A DNA stretch of 64,000 nucleotides from an uncultured Bacteroidales bacterium (GCA_902773055.1 CACYCZ010000127.1:1-64000), one strand, 5' to 3'. Positions 27,248 through 35,517 are shown, counted from the first letter of the stretch. The notes: generated by a model from the sequence alone, not told the origin. Numbers and translations: made by a program.

Positions 27248-28104
27248 GGCATATTATATTCTGTTAGTTCAATATGCTGTGATTGAACGTCATGTTGCAT
27301 GAAGCGACAGGCTGAGCGATCAAAGATGATGTTGTTTTCTGTCGTCAAATATCTGCAAGTTCCTGTACTGGTACATTTCTTTGCCATATCAGGATGGCGG
27401 AACAGGTAGTCTTTCAGGCTGGAGGCAATATAGCGTCCTTGGGGAATTACTGTAACATTTTTCGGGATATGTTTCTGGATAAGGGGAAGTAACAGAGGGT
27501 AGTGAGTGCATCCCAGGATGATGGTATCTATGTCCTTGTCTTTGTCCATCAAAAGTTGGATATCTTTTTGGACAAAGTATTCTGTTCCTTCATTGTCTAA
27601 TTCAAAGTTTTCTACAAGGGGAGCCCACATCGGGCAGGCATGCCCTTCTACATGGATATCAGGGTAGAGTTTGTTGATTTCTAAATTATAGGAGTTGGAA
27701 TTGATTGTTCCGGCTGTGGCAAGAATGCCGATATGTCTGGTTCGTGAGATGTTGCCTACACATTCTGCCGTGGGGCGGATAACTCCCAGAACACGTCTGG
27801 ATGTATCCAGTACGGGAAGGTCTTTCTGCTGGATATTGCGCAGGGCTTTTGCCGAAGCGGTGTTGCAGGCCAGAATGACCAGGTGGCATCCGTGTTGAAA
27901 GAGGTAGGTAACGGCCTCGCGGGTATATTGGTATATCAGTTCAAATGAGCGTGAACCATAAGGGGCACGGGCATTGTCTCCCAAATAGAGGTAGTCGTAT
28001 TGGGGCAGTAGCCTTCGCAGTTCCCTGAGAACGGTCAGGCCACCATATCCGGAATCAAAAACGCCAATAGGTCCTGGCGTATTTGGGAGTTTGACAACAG
28101 CCAC
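27235..28104 (-). CDS. murI: Glutamate racemase
   Basis: Makes D-glutamate for peptidoglycan. The N-terminal motif G-V-F-D-S-G-Y-G-G (residues 14-22) carries the conserved Asp-Ser. The two catalytic cysteines are C80 (L-A-C-N-T-A-S-A) and C199 (L-G-C-T-H-Y-P). The 289 residues include a tail of about 45 residues after the core, common in Bacteroidales. It lies 8 bases after the OmpH-like gene, a pairing found in Bacteroidetes. Confidence 0.95.
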   Translation of the reverse strand: MAVVKLPNTPGPIGVFDSGYGGLTVLRELRRLLPQYDYLYLGDNARAPYGSRSFELIYQYTREAVTYLFQHGCHLVILACNTASAKALRNIQQKDLPVLDTSRRVLGVIRPTAECVGNISRTRHIGILATAGTINSNSYNLEINKLYPDIHVEGHACPMWAPLVENFELDNEGTEYFVQKDIQLLMDKDKDIDTIILGCTHYPLLLPLIQKHIPKNVTVIPQGRYIASSLKDYLFRHPDMAKKCTSTGTCRYLTTENNIIFDRSACRFMQHDVQSQHIELTEYNMPCEY

Positions 28105-28112
28105 GGCGGAAT

Positions 28113-28784
28113 TTAGTTGGTTTTAAGGATATCAGCAACCTTGTTTTTTTCTACGTCCTTGTTGCTGGGTTGTGTGACGGGATTTTCTTCTGTGCGGGGT
28201 TCTGTGCTGCTGTTGTTTTTATTTGTTCCAGCAGTGTTGATAGGTATGACGTTGCCATTCAGGCGTGCCAAGACAACTTCAGTGATGTCTAAACCGGATT
28301 CGTTGTGGATGAAAGGGAAATTATGGTTGTCTGAGTTGCCGATAAAGAGCAGCCCGTTTTCTTTGCCAATCAGGAACAATACACTGTCCAACTTTGCTTC
28401 CAAGGGTTGGATGAGTTCCCGTTCGGCATTGTTAAGTAGGCGCTGGGCGTCTGAGCGGAAGCTGATGCCTTGTTCCATGGCTACCTGAAGCTCTTTCTGG
28501 CGTTTTAGCATTATTTGTTCGGGAAAATTCTTTTGTCCCTGCAGGTAGTCGGCAAACATTTTCTTGAATTTTTCTTCGTTGTATGTTGCCTCTTCCTCAT
28601 ATTTTTTCTTCAGTGTCTGTAGGGCTGCCTGTGCTGTTGTGTATTCGGGCAGGGCTTGCAGCACCTTGCTATAACTTAAAAAGCCAAATTGGTATTGTTG
28701 CTGTGCTTTTGCTGGCTGCGAAAAAAAGAAAACCAGTAGAATAAACAGTGCAAGCAGAGATGATACTTTAAAAGAGGTTTTCAT
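28113..28784 (-). CDS. OmpH/Skp family periplasmic chaperone-like protein
   Basis: Expected to bind unfolded outer-membrane proteins in the periplasm. A signal peptide covers residues 1-28 (ends K-A-Q-Q). The next strand Q-F-G-F-L-S-Y-S-K-V-L is the standard OmpH opening, and residues about 45-140 form a long charged coiled coil. An S/N/T/E-rich tail of about 45 residues follows the chaperone domain and is longer than in E. coli Skp. The start at 28784 was chosen because the signal peptide begins there and an upstream in-frame ATG (28844) precedes the promoter box. First gene of a six-gene operon with murI. Confidence 0.88.
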   Translation of the reverse strand: MKTSFKVSSLLALFILLVFFFSQPAKAQQQYQFGFLSYSKVLQALPEYTTAQAALQTLKKKYEEEATYNEEKFKKMFADYLQGQKNFPEQIMLKRQKELQVAMEQGISFRSDAQRLLNNAERELIQPLEAKLDSVLFLIGKENGLLFIGNSDNHNFPFIHNESGLDITEVVLARLNGNVIPINTAGTNKNNSSTEPRTEENPVTQPSNKDVEKNKVADILKTN

Positions 28785-28821
28785 AAGCGGTGCAATAAAT
28801 ATTGTGTTATTATATATTCTG

Positions 28822-28829
28822 CAAAGATA
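28822..28829 (-). promoter_or_regulatory. Putative promoter -7 box for the ompH-murI operon
   Basis: TATCTTTG on the minus strand, 38 bases before the ATG at 28784; also separates this operon from folK. Confidence 0.5.
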
Positions 28830-28877
28830 GATTTTCTTTTGCAAATGTGGTCTGTTATCATCTTAAATTCTTCGATT

Positions 28878-29381
28878 TCATTTCCTGTCAGGATTTTTTT
28901 CTTTCAGCATAGTGTGCTCTAATTGCTCTTGAAGGAGGGTTTCTATATTTTCCTTGAGAATGGGATGCAGAATATCGGGGGCTATTTCATTCAGAGGCTC
29001 AAGGACAAAAGTTCTCTTGTGCATCATGGGATGTGGAATAGTGAGTCTGGGGGTATTGATGACCTGGTCGTCATACATCAGTATGTCAATGTCTATGCAT
29101 CGGTCGGCATATTGCCGGTCATGGCTTTTTTCTGTCCGGCCTAATTGTTTTTCTATTTGTTCGGTGTGCTGTAGGATTTCAGCGGGTTGGAGCGATGTTT
29201 CAAAGACGGCTGCGACATTGAGGAAATTGTTTTCGGAAAGAAAGCCGTCAGGTACTGTCTCATAGAAAGAAGAGCACTTGGTAAGTTCTCCGATGGTCTT
29301 ACCAAGTGCCTTGATAGCTTTTTGGATGTATTGTTTCCTGTTTCCTAAGTTTGAGCCGAGTGAAAGGTATACGTAGGACAT
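28878..29381 (-). CDS. folK: 2-amino-4-hydroxy-6-hydroxymethyldihydropteridine diphosphokinase
   Basis: Folate pathway kinase that transfers pyrophosphate from ATP to hydroxymethyl-dihydropterin. The N-terminal L-S-L-G-S-N-L-G-N-R motif, the Mg/ATP motif D-R-C-I-D-I-D-I-L-M and the P-H-P-M-M-H-K-R-T-F-V signature are all present. 167 residues, normal length. It is the last gene of the ftsX operon, one base after queA. Confidence 0.95.
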   Translation of the reverse strand: MSYVYLSLGSNLGNRKQYIQKAIKALGKTIGELTKCSSFYETVPDGFLSENNFLNVAAVFETSLQPAEILQHTEQIEKQLGRTEKSHDRQYADRCIDIDILMYDDQVINTPRLTIPHPMMHKRTFVLEPLNEIAPDILHPILKENIETLLQEQLEHTMLKEKNPDRK

Positions 29382-29382
29382 T

Positions 29383-30441
29383 TCAATCTACGATGAGCAT
29401 TACGTCTCCGAAGGGTCCGAACTGATATCCTTCCTTTGCGGCTGTCTTGTAGGCTTCCATAGTGTAGTCATAGCCGCCGAAGGCAGTGACGAGCATCAAC
29501 ATGATGCTTTCGGAAAAATGGAAATTGGAGAACATGGCATCAGCTACGTTGAATGTGTAGGGAGGGAAGATAAACTTGTTTGTCCAGCCTGTATAGGCAT
29601 TGATATGCCCCAGGGTGTCGCATGTTGTCTCCATGGCGCGTTGCACGGTGGTGCCGACAGCTATGATTTTATGTCCGTTGTCTTTTGCTGCGTTGACGAT
29701 TTTGCAGTTTTCTTCGGTAATGAACATTTCCTCGGAGTCCATTTTGTGCTTGGTCAGGTCTTCCACGTCGGTGGTGTCAAAGTTGCAGAGGCCGCAATGC
29801 ATGGTAATGAATGCTCTTTCAATGCCTTTGATTTCCATGCGTTTCAGCATTTCGCGCGAAAAATGTAGTCCTGTGGCTGGTGCGGTGACAGCACCTTCGT
29901 TCTTGGCGAACAGGCATTGGAAGCGTTCAAGGTCCTCTTCTTCTACGGGGCGTTTTTTCCGGATGATGTCGGGAATTGGTGATTCGCCCAAAGCATAGAG
30001 TTGTTCTTTGAATTCATCGTGAGGGCCGTCATAGAGGAATCGAAGTGTGCGCCCACGGCTGGTTGTGTTGTCAATGACTTCAGCTACGAGTGATTCATCC
30101 TCACCGAAATATAGTTTGTTGCCAATACGGATTTTCCGTGCAGGGTCAACGAGGACATCCCATAGGAACAGGCTGGGATTCAGTTCGCGTCGCAGGAAGA
30201 CTTCTATTCGTGCTCCTGTTTTTTCCTTGTTGCCGTAAAGACGGGCGGGAATGACTTTGGAGTCGTTGAAAACGAACACGTCGTTTTCGTTGAAATACTC
30301 AAGAAACTCCTTGAACATCTTGTGTTCAATCTGACCTGTCTTACGGTGCAGTACCATCATTCTGCATTCATCGCGGTGGGGTGCAGGATAGAGGGCGATA
30401 CGGTCTTCCGGTAGTTTAAACTTAAATTGAGATAATTTCAT
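29383..30441 (-). CDS. queA: S-adenosylmethionine:tRNA ribosyltransferase-isomerase
   Basis: Adds the ribosyl part of SAM to 7-aminomethyl-7-deazaguanine in tRNA on the way to queuosine. The N-terminal L-P-E-D-R-I-A-L-Y-P motif, the F-N-D-S-K-V-I-P-A-R-L-Y-G signature and the late A-P-A-T-G-L-H-F segment are diagnostic. 352 residues. Lies between truB (38-base gap) and folK on the same strand; tRNA modification genes truB and queA being neighbours is common in Bacteroidetes. Confidence 0.96.
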   Translation of the reverse strand: MKLSQFKFKLPEDRIALYPAPHRDECRMMVLHRKTGQIEHKMFKEFLEYFNENDVFVFNDSKVIPARLYGNKEKTGARIEVFLRRELNPSLFLWDVLVDPARKIRIGNKLYFGEDESLVAEVIDNTTSRGRTLRFLYDGPHDEFKEQLYALGESPIPDIIRKKRPVEEEDLERFQCLFAKNEGAVTAPATGLHFSREMLKRMEIKGIERAFITMHCGLCNFDTTDVEDLTKHKMDSEEMFITEENCKIVNAAKDNGHKIIAVGTTVQRAMETTCDTLGHINAYTGWTNKFIFPPYTFNVADAMFSNFHFSESIMLMLVTAFGGYDYTMEAYKTAAKEGYQFGPFGDVMLIVD

Positions 30442-30479
30442 GTTGTTGTTTTTATCTGTCGAGGTAAGGTCCTCGGTTG

Positions 30480-31175
30480 TTATCCTTTGTCAATTTGGAT
30501 GGTTTCCAGCCATTCAGGAATGGTGTCCAGTTCCAGACACTGGTCAATGGTGTAGTCTCCGATGCGTGTGCGTTCCAGTTGTGTCAGATAGGCTCCGCTG
30601 TCAAGGGCGTCACCGATGTCTCTGGCCAGGGCGCGGATATATGTCCCCTTGGAGCATACAATCTGCAGTTTCAGTTCGGGTTTGGTGTATTCCAGGATAT
30701 TGATGGCCTGGATGAATATTTTCTTGGGGTTGAGCTTGACATCTTCTCCCTTGCGGGCCAGGTGGTAGGCGTGCATCCCTTCTATCTTGCAGGCTGAGTG
30801 TGCCGGGGGCGTCTGATAGATTTCTCCGACAAACTGCTGCAAGGTGTTTTCTATCAACTGCAGGTTAATGTGGTCTGTGGGGTAGGTCTTGTCTTCCGGA
30901 TATTCTCTGTCGTAGCTTTGTGTCGTGACCCCCAGTTTCAGTGTGGCAATGTATTCCTTCTGATGTGCCTGTAGCTCTTCAATGCGCTTGGTTGCCCGGC
31001 CTGTACATAGTAACAGGACGCCTGTCGCCAGAGGGTCGAGGGTTCCTGCGTGTCCCACTTTGACTTTTTGCTGCAGTTTCTGTGTGAGCAGCCAACGCAT
31101 GCGTGCCACTACGCCGAACGAGGTCCATTTGTAGGGCTTGTTGACTGGTATTATTTCGCCTGTAAGAAAGTTCAT
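30480..31175 (-). CDS. truB: tRNA pseudouridine(55) synthase
   Basis: Converts U55 of the tRNA T-loop to pseudouridine. V-N-K-P-Y-K-W-T-S opens the domain and the catalytic Asp is D48 in G-H-A-G-T-L-D-P-L-A. The late K-G-T-Y-I-R-A-L-A-R-D motif is also present. 231 residues from the ATG at 31175. That start is preferred over 31226, which would run into uppP; the chosen one leaves a 7-base gap. Confidence 0.95.
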   Translation of the reverse strand: MNFLTGEIIPVNKPYKWTSFGVVARMRWLLTQKLQQKVKVGHAGTLDPLATGVLLLCTGRATKRIEELQAHQKEYIATLKLGVTTQSYDREYPEDKTYPTDHINLQLIENTLQQFVGEIYQTPPAHSACKIEGMHAYHLARKGEDVKLNPKKIFIQAINILEYTKPELKLQIVCSKGTYIRALARDIGDALDSGAYLTQLERTRIGDYTIDQCLELDTIPEWLETIQIDKG

Positions 31176-31182
31176 GCGTACC

Positions 31183-32040
31183 CTAATCAACCATTGTAAG
31201 TGAGTGTCCTGTAAGCAGGAGCACAATGATGATGATGCCTACGATGATACGATAGTAGCCGAAGGCCTTGAAGCCATATTTTGTCAGGAATCCTACGAAC
31301 CACTTCATGGCCAGCAGGCCTACGATGAAGGCAATGACGCAGCCCAGTACCAGCATCCATATGTTGTGGCTGGTAGCCCAGGCGGTATCTTCCTTCAGCA
31401 GGTCGAGAAGGTCGAGCAGTGTGGCGCCTGCCATTGTAGGCACTGCCAGAAAGAACGAAAACTCGGCGGCGCTTTTGCGTGTGAGTCCCTGTGTCATGCC
31501 GCCAACGATGGTTGCCATGGAGCGTGATACGCCGGGGATGACTGAGATACACTGAAACAGGCCGATGTTGAAAGCCCGGCGCTCAGTTACCTGATTGGCA
31601 TCGGAGCCGTTGTTGAAAAGACGGTCACAGAACAGCATGAATATGCCACCCACAACCAGCATCACGGCTACTACTTCTACACTGTCAAGCAGCCAGTCGA
31701 GCAGACCTGATTTCTTGGCCAGCAAACCGATAAATACGGCTGGAAGCACTCCTATGAACAATAGCCAGTAGAAACGGTATCTGTGTTTCAGGGTTCCGAA
31801 CCAGCTGCTACCCTCTGGGGCAGGTGAACGGTCGAACTGGAAGAATTGTTTCCAGTAGAGGCATACTACAGAAAGAATGGCACCAAACTGGATGATAAAT
31901 GTAAACGCATGTACAAAAGGGTCACCCTCTTTGACGCCCAATAGGTTTTGGGTGATAATCATATGCCCGGTAGAGGAGACGGGAAGAAACTCCGTGAGCC
32001 CCTCAACGATACCTAATAGAATGACTTGTATGTAATCCAT
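31183..32040 (-). CDS. uppP: Undecaprenyl-diphosphate phosphatase
   Basis: Recycles the undecaprenyl lipid carrier for peptidoglycan and other glycans; its loss or gain affects bacitracin response. An integral membrane protein of about eight segments with both family signatures: G-L-T-E-F-L-P-V-S-S-T-G-H (residues 14-26) and I-P-G-V-S-R-S. 285 residues. Middle of the ftsX - DUF3098 - uppP - truB - queA - folK string, separated by only 3 bases from DUF3098. Confidence 0.96.
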   Translation of the reverse strand: MDYIQVILLGIVEGLTEFLPVSSTGHMIITQNLLGVKEGDPFVHAFTFIIQFGAILSVVCLYWKQFFQFDRSPAPEGSSWFGTLKHRYRFYWLLFIGVLPAVFIGLLAKKSGLLDWLLDSVEVVAVMLVVGGIFMLFCDRLFNNGSDANQVTERRAFNIGLFQCISVIPGVSRSMATIVGGMTQGLTRKSAAEFSFFLAVPTMAGATLLDLLDLLKEDTAWATSHNIWMLVLGCVIAFIVGLLAMKWFVGFLTKYGFKAFGYYRIIVGIIIIVLLLTGHSLTMVD

Positions 32041-32043
32041 GTA

Positions 32044-32310
32044 TTATTCCCGAGGGTTATCGTCTGTGTGTTTTTCTTCTGCGGGCAGTTCTTTCTTGTG
32101 GTATACTACAGCGGCAATCATAAAGAGGAAACCGAAAAGGCATACCATGGGTGCCACCTTGATGCGTGTTGCGCTGAATATTTCTGCATTGAACATTTGT
32201 TCAGTGGAACCGCCTCCGGCCATGAGGATAAAACCCAGAACAACGATAATCATGCCGATGGCCAGAAGGATGAAGTTTGTCTTGCTGAAAGCAAAATTCT
32301 GATGATTCAT
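32044..32310 (-). CDS. DUF3098 small membrane protein
   Basis: 88 residues with two hydrophobic segments (about 12-32 and 57-75) joined by a loop containing F-N-A-E-I-F-S-A-T-R-I-K-V-A-P, the hallmark of DUF3098. Function is not known. In Bacteroidetes it is regularly found between ftsX and uppP, exactly as here, which suggests a part in cell division or wall synthesis. Confidence 0.88.
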   Translation of the reverse strand: MNHQNFAFSKTNFILLAIGMIIVVLGFILMAGGGSTEQMFNAEIFSATRIKVAPMVCLFGFLFMIAAVVYHKKELPAEEKHTDDNPRE

Positions 32311-32325
32311 ATTGATGTCATTTTT

Positions 32326-33204
32326 TTAGTAGCGATATAATTTGTCGGTCTTCATACGAAGAGTCTTGTTAACAGTTACATAGGCACAGACGAGTGTCAG
32401 AAGGATTCCGCAGATGAATATGACGCCGATGGTGCATACTGCCACTTCCCATGTGATAAGGCGGATTGTATTGGGGTCGTATTGCGTGATGGCATATATG
32501 CCGGCAAACAGGATGATGGATGCAAACAGGGCAGAAAGCAGGCCTATGAGCAACGCCTGGATAAGGAAAGGCTTGCGTATGAATTGCCAGCTGGCCCCTA
32601 CAAGCTTCATTGTGTGAATCAGGAATCGATGGGAAAATACACTCAACTGGATGGTATTGTTGATATTGACAAATGACACCAAGGTCAGCAGCAGGGCCAG
32701 GACAAGCATTATACTACTGATCTTCCGTATGTTGCTGTTGAGGCTGTCCATCAGGTTCTGAGGATAGGAGACGTCAACAACCTTGGGGTGTTTTTCCAAT
32801 TGAGGCAAGAGGTATCTGAGGCTGTCCTTGTTGGCGTATTCAGCCTTGAGTGATATTTCAAAGGCAGCCGGCATTGGATTAATGTCCTTGAATTCAATGG
32901 AATCACTCTCAAGGGCTTCTGCCTGTTCTTTCAGTGCGCGTTCCTTGGAGATATAGGTTACATGCCGGATGGCTGCAAGGTTCTTGAGCTTGGTCTGGAG
33001 GGCGTAGCTCTCCGACTGGGTCATTTCATCATCTAATATTATTGTAATGTGGAAGTTTTCACGCAGGTCATTGGAAAAGTTGTAGGCAAATGTAATAAAA
33101 AACGTAACCAGACCTAAAAGCAACAGCATGAGTGTGGTACTGATGCATGAAATCAAAGCATTCATGCTTGTGAGCCCGCTGCTAATTTTTTTTTGCTTAG
33201 TCAT
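32326..33204 (-). CDS. ftsX: Cell division ABC permease FtsX
   Basis: Permease half of the FtsEX complex, which transmits ATP hydrolysis to periplasmic wall hydrolases at the septum. One N-terminal helix (about residues 18-42), an extracytoplasmic domain of some 120 residues, then three helices. The last is followed by the short basic end typical of the family. 292 residues. No ftsE lies beside it in this window. First gene of its operon, with a promoter-like box 71 bases upstream. Confidence 0.92.
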   Translation of the reverse strand: MTKQKKISSGLTSMNALISCISTTLMLLLLGLVTFFITFAYNFSNDLRENFHITIILDDEMTQSESYALQTKLKNLAAIRHVTYISKERALKEQAEALESDSIEFKDINPMPAAFEISLKAEYANKDSLRYLLPQLEKHPKVVDVSYPQNLMDSLNSNIRKISSIMLVLALLLTLVSFVNINNTIQLSVFSHRFLIHTMKLVGASWQFIRKPFLIQALLIGLLSALFASIILFAGIYAITQYDPNTIRLITWEVAVCTIGVIFICGILLTLVCAYVTVNKTLRMKTDKLYRY

Positions 33205-33274
33205 TGTCCTGTACTCTTCCTTTTGCTGCCCTGACGAAAAGGCAATATTTAACCATTTTACAATTTTAATCTTG

Positions 33275-33282
33275 CAAAGTTA
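33275..33282 (-). promoter_or_regulatory. Putative promoter -7 box for the ftsX-uppP-truB-queA-folK operon
   Basis: TAACTTTG on the minus strand, 71 bases before the ftsX ATG. Confidence 0.45.
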
Positions 33283-33551
33283 CGAAAAAAAGACTAATAT
33301 GGACTGTTCTCGGAAGTGAAAATACAGCTGAATGCGAGAAAATTATTGCAAAAATGTATGGCTGTCCTGTCGGAACGCTTTTGCTTGGAATCTTTTCTCT
33401 TCAGTGAAATGTGCAGCTGGATGGATTCGATATATTATGAAACGATGGCCCTGTAATGTAAAAAGTTGTTAATAAATACGACAAGATGTTTCATTTCCAT
33501 CCCTCCGACGACACTTATGAGGCACTTTATTTGTGGATATTTTTTTTGTTT

Positions 33552-33640
33552 GCCCAGAGCGTCTTCACTGGCAGGCCTACAAATTTTCACTGGCAGGCCT
33601 GCGCGTTAAAACTCGTAGGCCTGCAAAATTCACCCCTCCT
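33552..33640 (-). repeat. Interspersed intergenic repeat, copy A
   Basis: Read on the minus strand it starts GGAGGGGTGAATTTTGCAGG. It then has three modules built on the palindrome GCAGGCCTGC with CAGTGAA, and closes with ACGCTCTGGGC. Copy B at 52846-52935 has the same opening, modules and closing on the opposite strand. Confidence 0.75.
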
Positions 33641-33737
33641 GCAGGTGCTTCTGGGAGGGGTAATATGGGAAGGACAGAAGGTGTGTTAATAGATGTGAAA
33701 GAAATAGCAACGCAGTCCCTTTTTCTTTCTCCAAAAT

Positions 33738-33767
33738 AAAAGCGCCCCCTTGAAGGGAAGCGCTTTT
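33738..33767 (-). terminator. Terminator downstream of the sigma / anti-sigma / DUF4252 unit
   Basis: Arms AAAAGCGC and GCGCTTTT with an inner CCCTT/AAGGG pairing. On the minus strand it is followed by ATTTTGG. It lies 90 bases past the DUF4252 stop. Confidence 0.65.
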
Positions 33768-33856
33768 GTTGAGGAATTGAGAGATTGAAACCTATGTTTC
33801 AAATTTTGGTTGGTTTATAAGCAAAGACTCTTCACGAGCCATTATATAGATTTGTT

Positions 33857-34372
33857 TTACATTTTCAGTAATTCTGCGACAAAGTCATCAGTCATGTCAC
33901 CTGTGAAATTCACAATTTTAAGGTCGTCTTCAGTTTTGTTGAGTTTTACGATCTCAATAACCTTGTCTTTGTTCTTGCGCAACCAAATGCAGGAGGCATC
34001 CTTTTCTGTGGATGTGGTGTATTTCTTATACGTCTTCTGCTTTTTGTTGAGAAGTGAAATGATGTCATTGTAGTAAAGCTCAATGTTTTGCTGTGCATTG
34101 AAGATTCTCAGGCTTTTGATGTGTGACAGGACTTTCTTTATCTGCTCCTGGTTTTTGTCGCTCTCCTTGTTGTTGGACATCATTTCAAGGACTTTTTCTA
34201 CCATGGCGGGCCCGATGGTGATGCATGAATAGTCATCGTTGCTGACACCTTCGGCGTTTTCTTCAGCCTTGATGTCTGATAGCAGGAGCCCTACAAAGTC
34301 CTCTTGGCTTTCGGCCTTGCAGGTGAAGGCCGTCACCACGGAGAGGAAGAGACAGATGAATAGTCGAATCAT
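33857..34372 (-). CDS. DUF4252 secreted protein
   Basis: 171 residues with a signal peptide (1-20, ends C-K-A-E). The rest is a mixed alpha/beta domain with the DUF4252 pattern: I-K-S-L-R-I-F near the middle and I-V-K-L-N-K-T ... L-K-I-V-N-F-T-G-D-M near the end. Function unknown. Its ATG overlaps the stop of the anti-sigma gene by four bases, so it is the third member of a sigma / anti-sigma / DUF4252 unit and may be the envelope sensor or main target of that regulator. Confidence 0.82.
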   Translation of the reverse strand: MIRLFICLFLSVVTAFTCKAESQEDFVGLLLSDIKAEENAEGVSNDDYSCITIGPAMVEKVLEMMSNNKESDKNQEQIKKVLSHIKSLRIFNAQQNIELYYNDIISLLNKKQKTYKKYTTSTEKDASCIWLRKNKDKVIEIVKLNKTEDDLKIVNFTGDMTDDFVAELLKM

Positions 34373-34872
34373 GGTTGTGTTTTAAGGTTGATAGAGTCAT
34401 TTGATTGCAGCCCGGCATTGCGAAGTCCGTCGGATACTTCTTTAAGCGCAGATGCGACTTGCTCGTATGCAACTTGAGGGTCTGTATAGGTGTCCTTGTA
34501 TGAGGCATAGTTGAACGTGGCATCCGGCGAGTCCTTGTCAGTGCTGAAGGAGTGCTGCGCCGCCATTCCGAGGGTAAATATGATTGCCACGATGGCTGCG
34601 GCGCGGTAAAAAGGATGCAGGCGGAAGTAGAAACTGTTGCGTCGTGCCTTGATGGTGTTTTCCCCAATTTTGTCGAGAATCTTCTCGTCAAAGTCTTTGC
34701 CCAGGCAAATGTTGCTTTCCTCCTGCTCGTAGTTAAAGAGACTGCGGTATCTTTCCAGATGAGCCGGAAGCTCCGGCTGCATGTAGAAGTCGCGCAGCAG
34801 CCTTTCTTCCTCAGGAGAGGTGTTGCATTCCCAGTAGCGTTCAAGGAGCTGTTCAATATATTTATAATCCAT
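34369..34872 (-). CDS. Probable membrane anti-sigma factor
   Basis: 167 residues. The N-terminal cytoplasmic part (about 1-85) opens with Y-I-E-Q-L-L-E-R-Y-W-E and E-E-E-R-L-L-R-D-F, a pattern seen in Bacteroidetes proteins encoded beside ECF sigma factors. A single transmembrane helix follows near residues 89-106, then a short periplasmic tail. The gene overlaps the sigma factor gene by 11 bases and DUF4252 by four. The anti-sigma role is inferred from topology and position; no zinc-binding HxxxCxxC motif is visible. Confidence 0.7.
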   Translation of the reverse strand: MDYKYIEQLLERYWECNTSPEEERLLRDFYMQPELPAHLERYRSLFNYEQEESNICLGKDFDEKILDKIGENTIKARRNSFYFRLHPFYRAAAIVAIIFTLGMAAQHSFSTDKDSPDATFNYASYKDTYTDPQVAYEQVASALKEVSDGLRNAGLQSNDSINLKTQP

Positions 34873-35368
34873 AATGGTCTATTTTTTCAAATTCACTTTT
34901 TATTTTTTGTCTTGCTCTGAAAAGACTGACTTTAACTTGTTCTTCTGATATTTGAAGCAGTTCGGCGATTTCTTTATAGGGTTTCCCCTCGATGTCCCTC
35001 AGTTGCATGATGGTGCGTTGTTTTTCAGGCAGGCGCTCAAAGAGTTTGTGAACCCATTTTTTGCTGTCTTCATGCGATACCATCTGGAAAGGTGTCGCCG
35101 CATTGTCGGCTTGCTCATATGCAGTGATGTCAAGCGTGCTGTTTTGCCGTTCCTTTTTGGCTATGTAGTCAAGTGCCATGTTCCTGCAGGCGGTGATACA
35201 GAAAGCCTCTGCGGAGGACGGAGTTTCGAATTCATCGCGATGATTCCACGCTTTGATCATGGTTTCCTGAACAATATCCTCTGACTCCCCTGTGTGGGCA
35301 GTAATGCGTAGTGCTAATCGGTAGAGCCTGTTTTTTAGAGGTAGTACGTCGTCCCGGAAGTTGATCAT
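34862..35368 (-). CDS. ECF-type RNA polymerase sigma factor
   Basis: 168 residues with region 2 (S-E-D-I-V-Q-E-T-M-I-K-A-W preceded by L-Y-R-L-A) and region 4 (L-P-E-K-Q-R-T-I-M-Q-L-R-D-I-E-G then a helix-turn-helix ending Q-V-K-V-S-L-F-R-A-R). It directs transcription of a small regulon, probably envelope-related since its partner genes encode a membrane anti-sigma and a secreted protein. The target promoters cannot be read from the window. Confidence 0.95.
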   Translation of the reverse strand: MINFRDDVLPLKNRLYRLALRITAHTGESEDIVQETMIKAWNHRDEFETPSSAEAFCITACRNMALDYIAKKERQNSTLDITAYEQADNAATPFQMVSHEDSKKWVHKLFERLPEKQRTIMQLRDIEGKPYKEIAELLQISEEQVKVSLFRARQKIKSEFEKIDHYGL

Positions 35369-35440
35369 TTTTTTGTTATCTATTGATAAGACGGATAGTG
35401 ATGCTGAAAGTTACACAATTTTTTAAAAAAATTGCTAAAT

Positions 35441-35448
35441 CAAAGTTA
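35441..35448 (-). promoter_or_regulatory. Putative promoter -7 box for the sigma factor operon
   Basis: TAACTTTG on the minus strand, 73 bases before the sigma factor ATG, within ATTAACTTTG. Confidence 0.45.
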
Positions 35449-35488
35449 ATCATTTTGAGAGTAGAAAAGAAATTCTGAGTTGAATGAT

Positions 35489-35496
35489 TAACTTTG
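35489..35496 (+). promoter_or_regulatory. Putative promoter -7 box for the NUDIX gene
   Basis: TAACTTTG on the plus strand, 22 bases before the ATG at 35518. It overlaps an earlier in-frame ATG (35494), which argues against that codon as the start. Confidence 0.45.
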
Positions 35497-35517
35497 CAAT
35501 CCCTTAGGTATCTTGAT

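Larger units (their letters stand above)
33205..33737. other. Intergenic region without a gene, contains an interspersed repeat
   Basis: Between ftsX and the DUF4252 gene there are about 650 bases (33205-33856). They hold the ftsX promoter box, a 90-bp repeat (33552-33640) and a terminator. Open frames of 67-68 codons at 33486-33739 run through the repeat and are not credible genes. Confidence 0.6.

Noticed and set aside
33533-33739. 68-codon plus frame
   Set aside because: Runs straight through the interspersed repeat; its peptide reflects the repeat modules.
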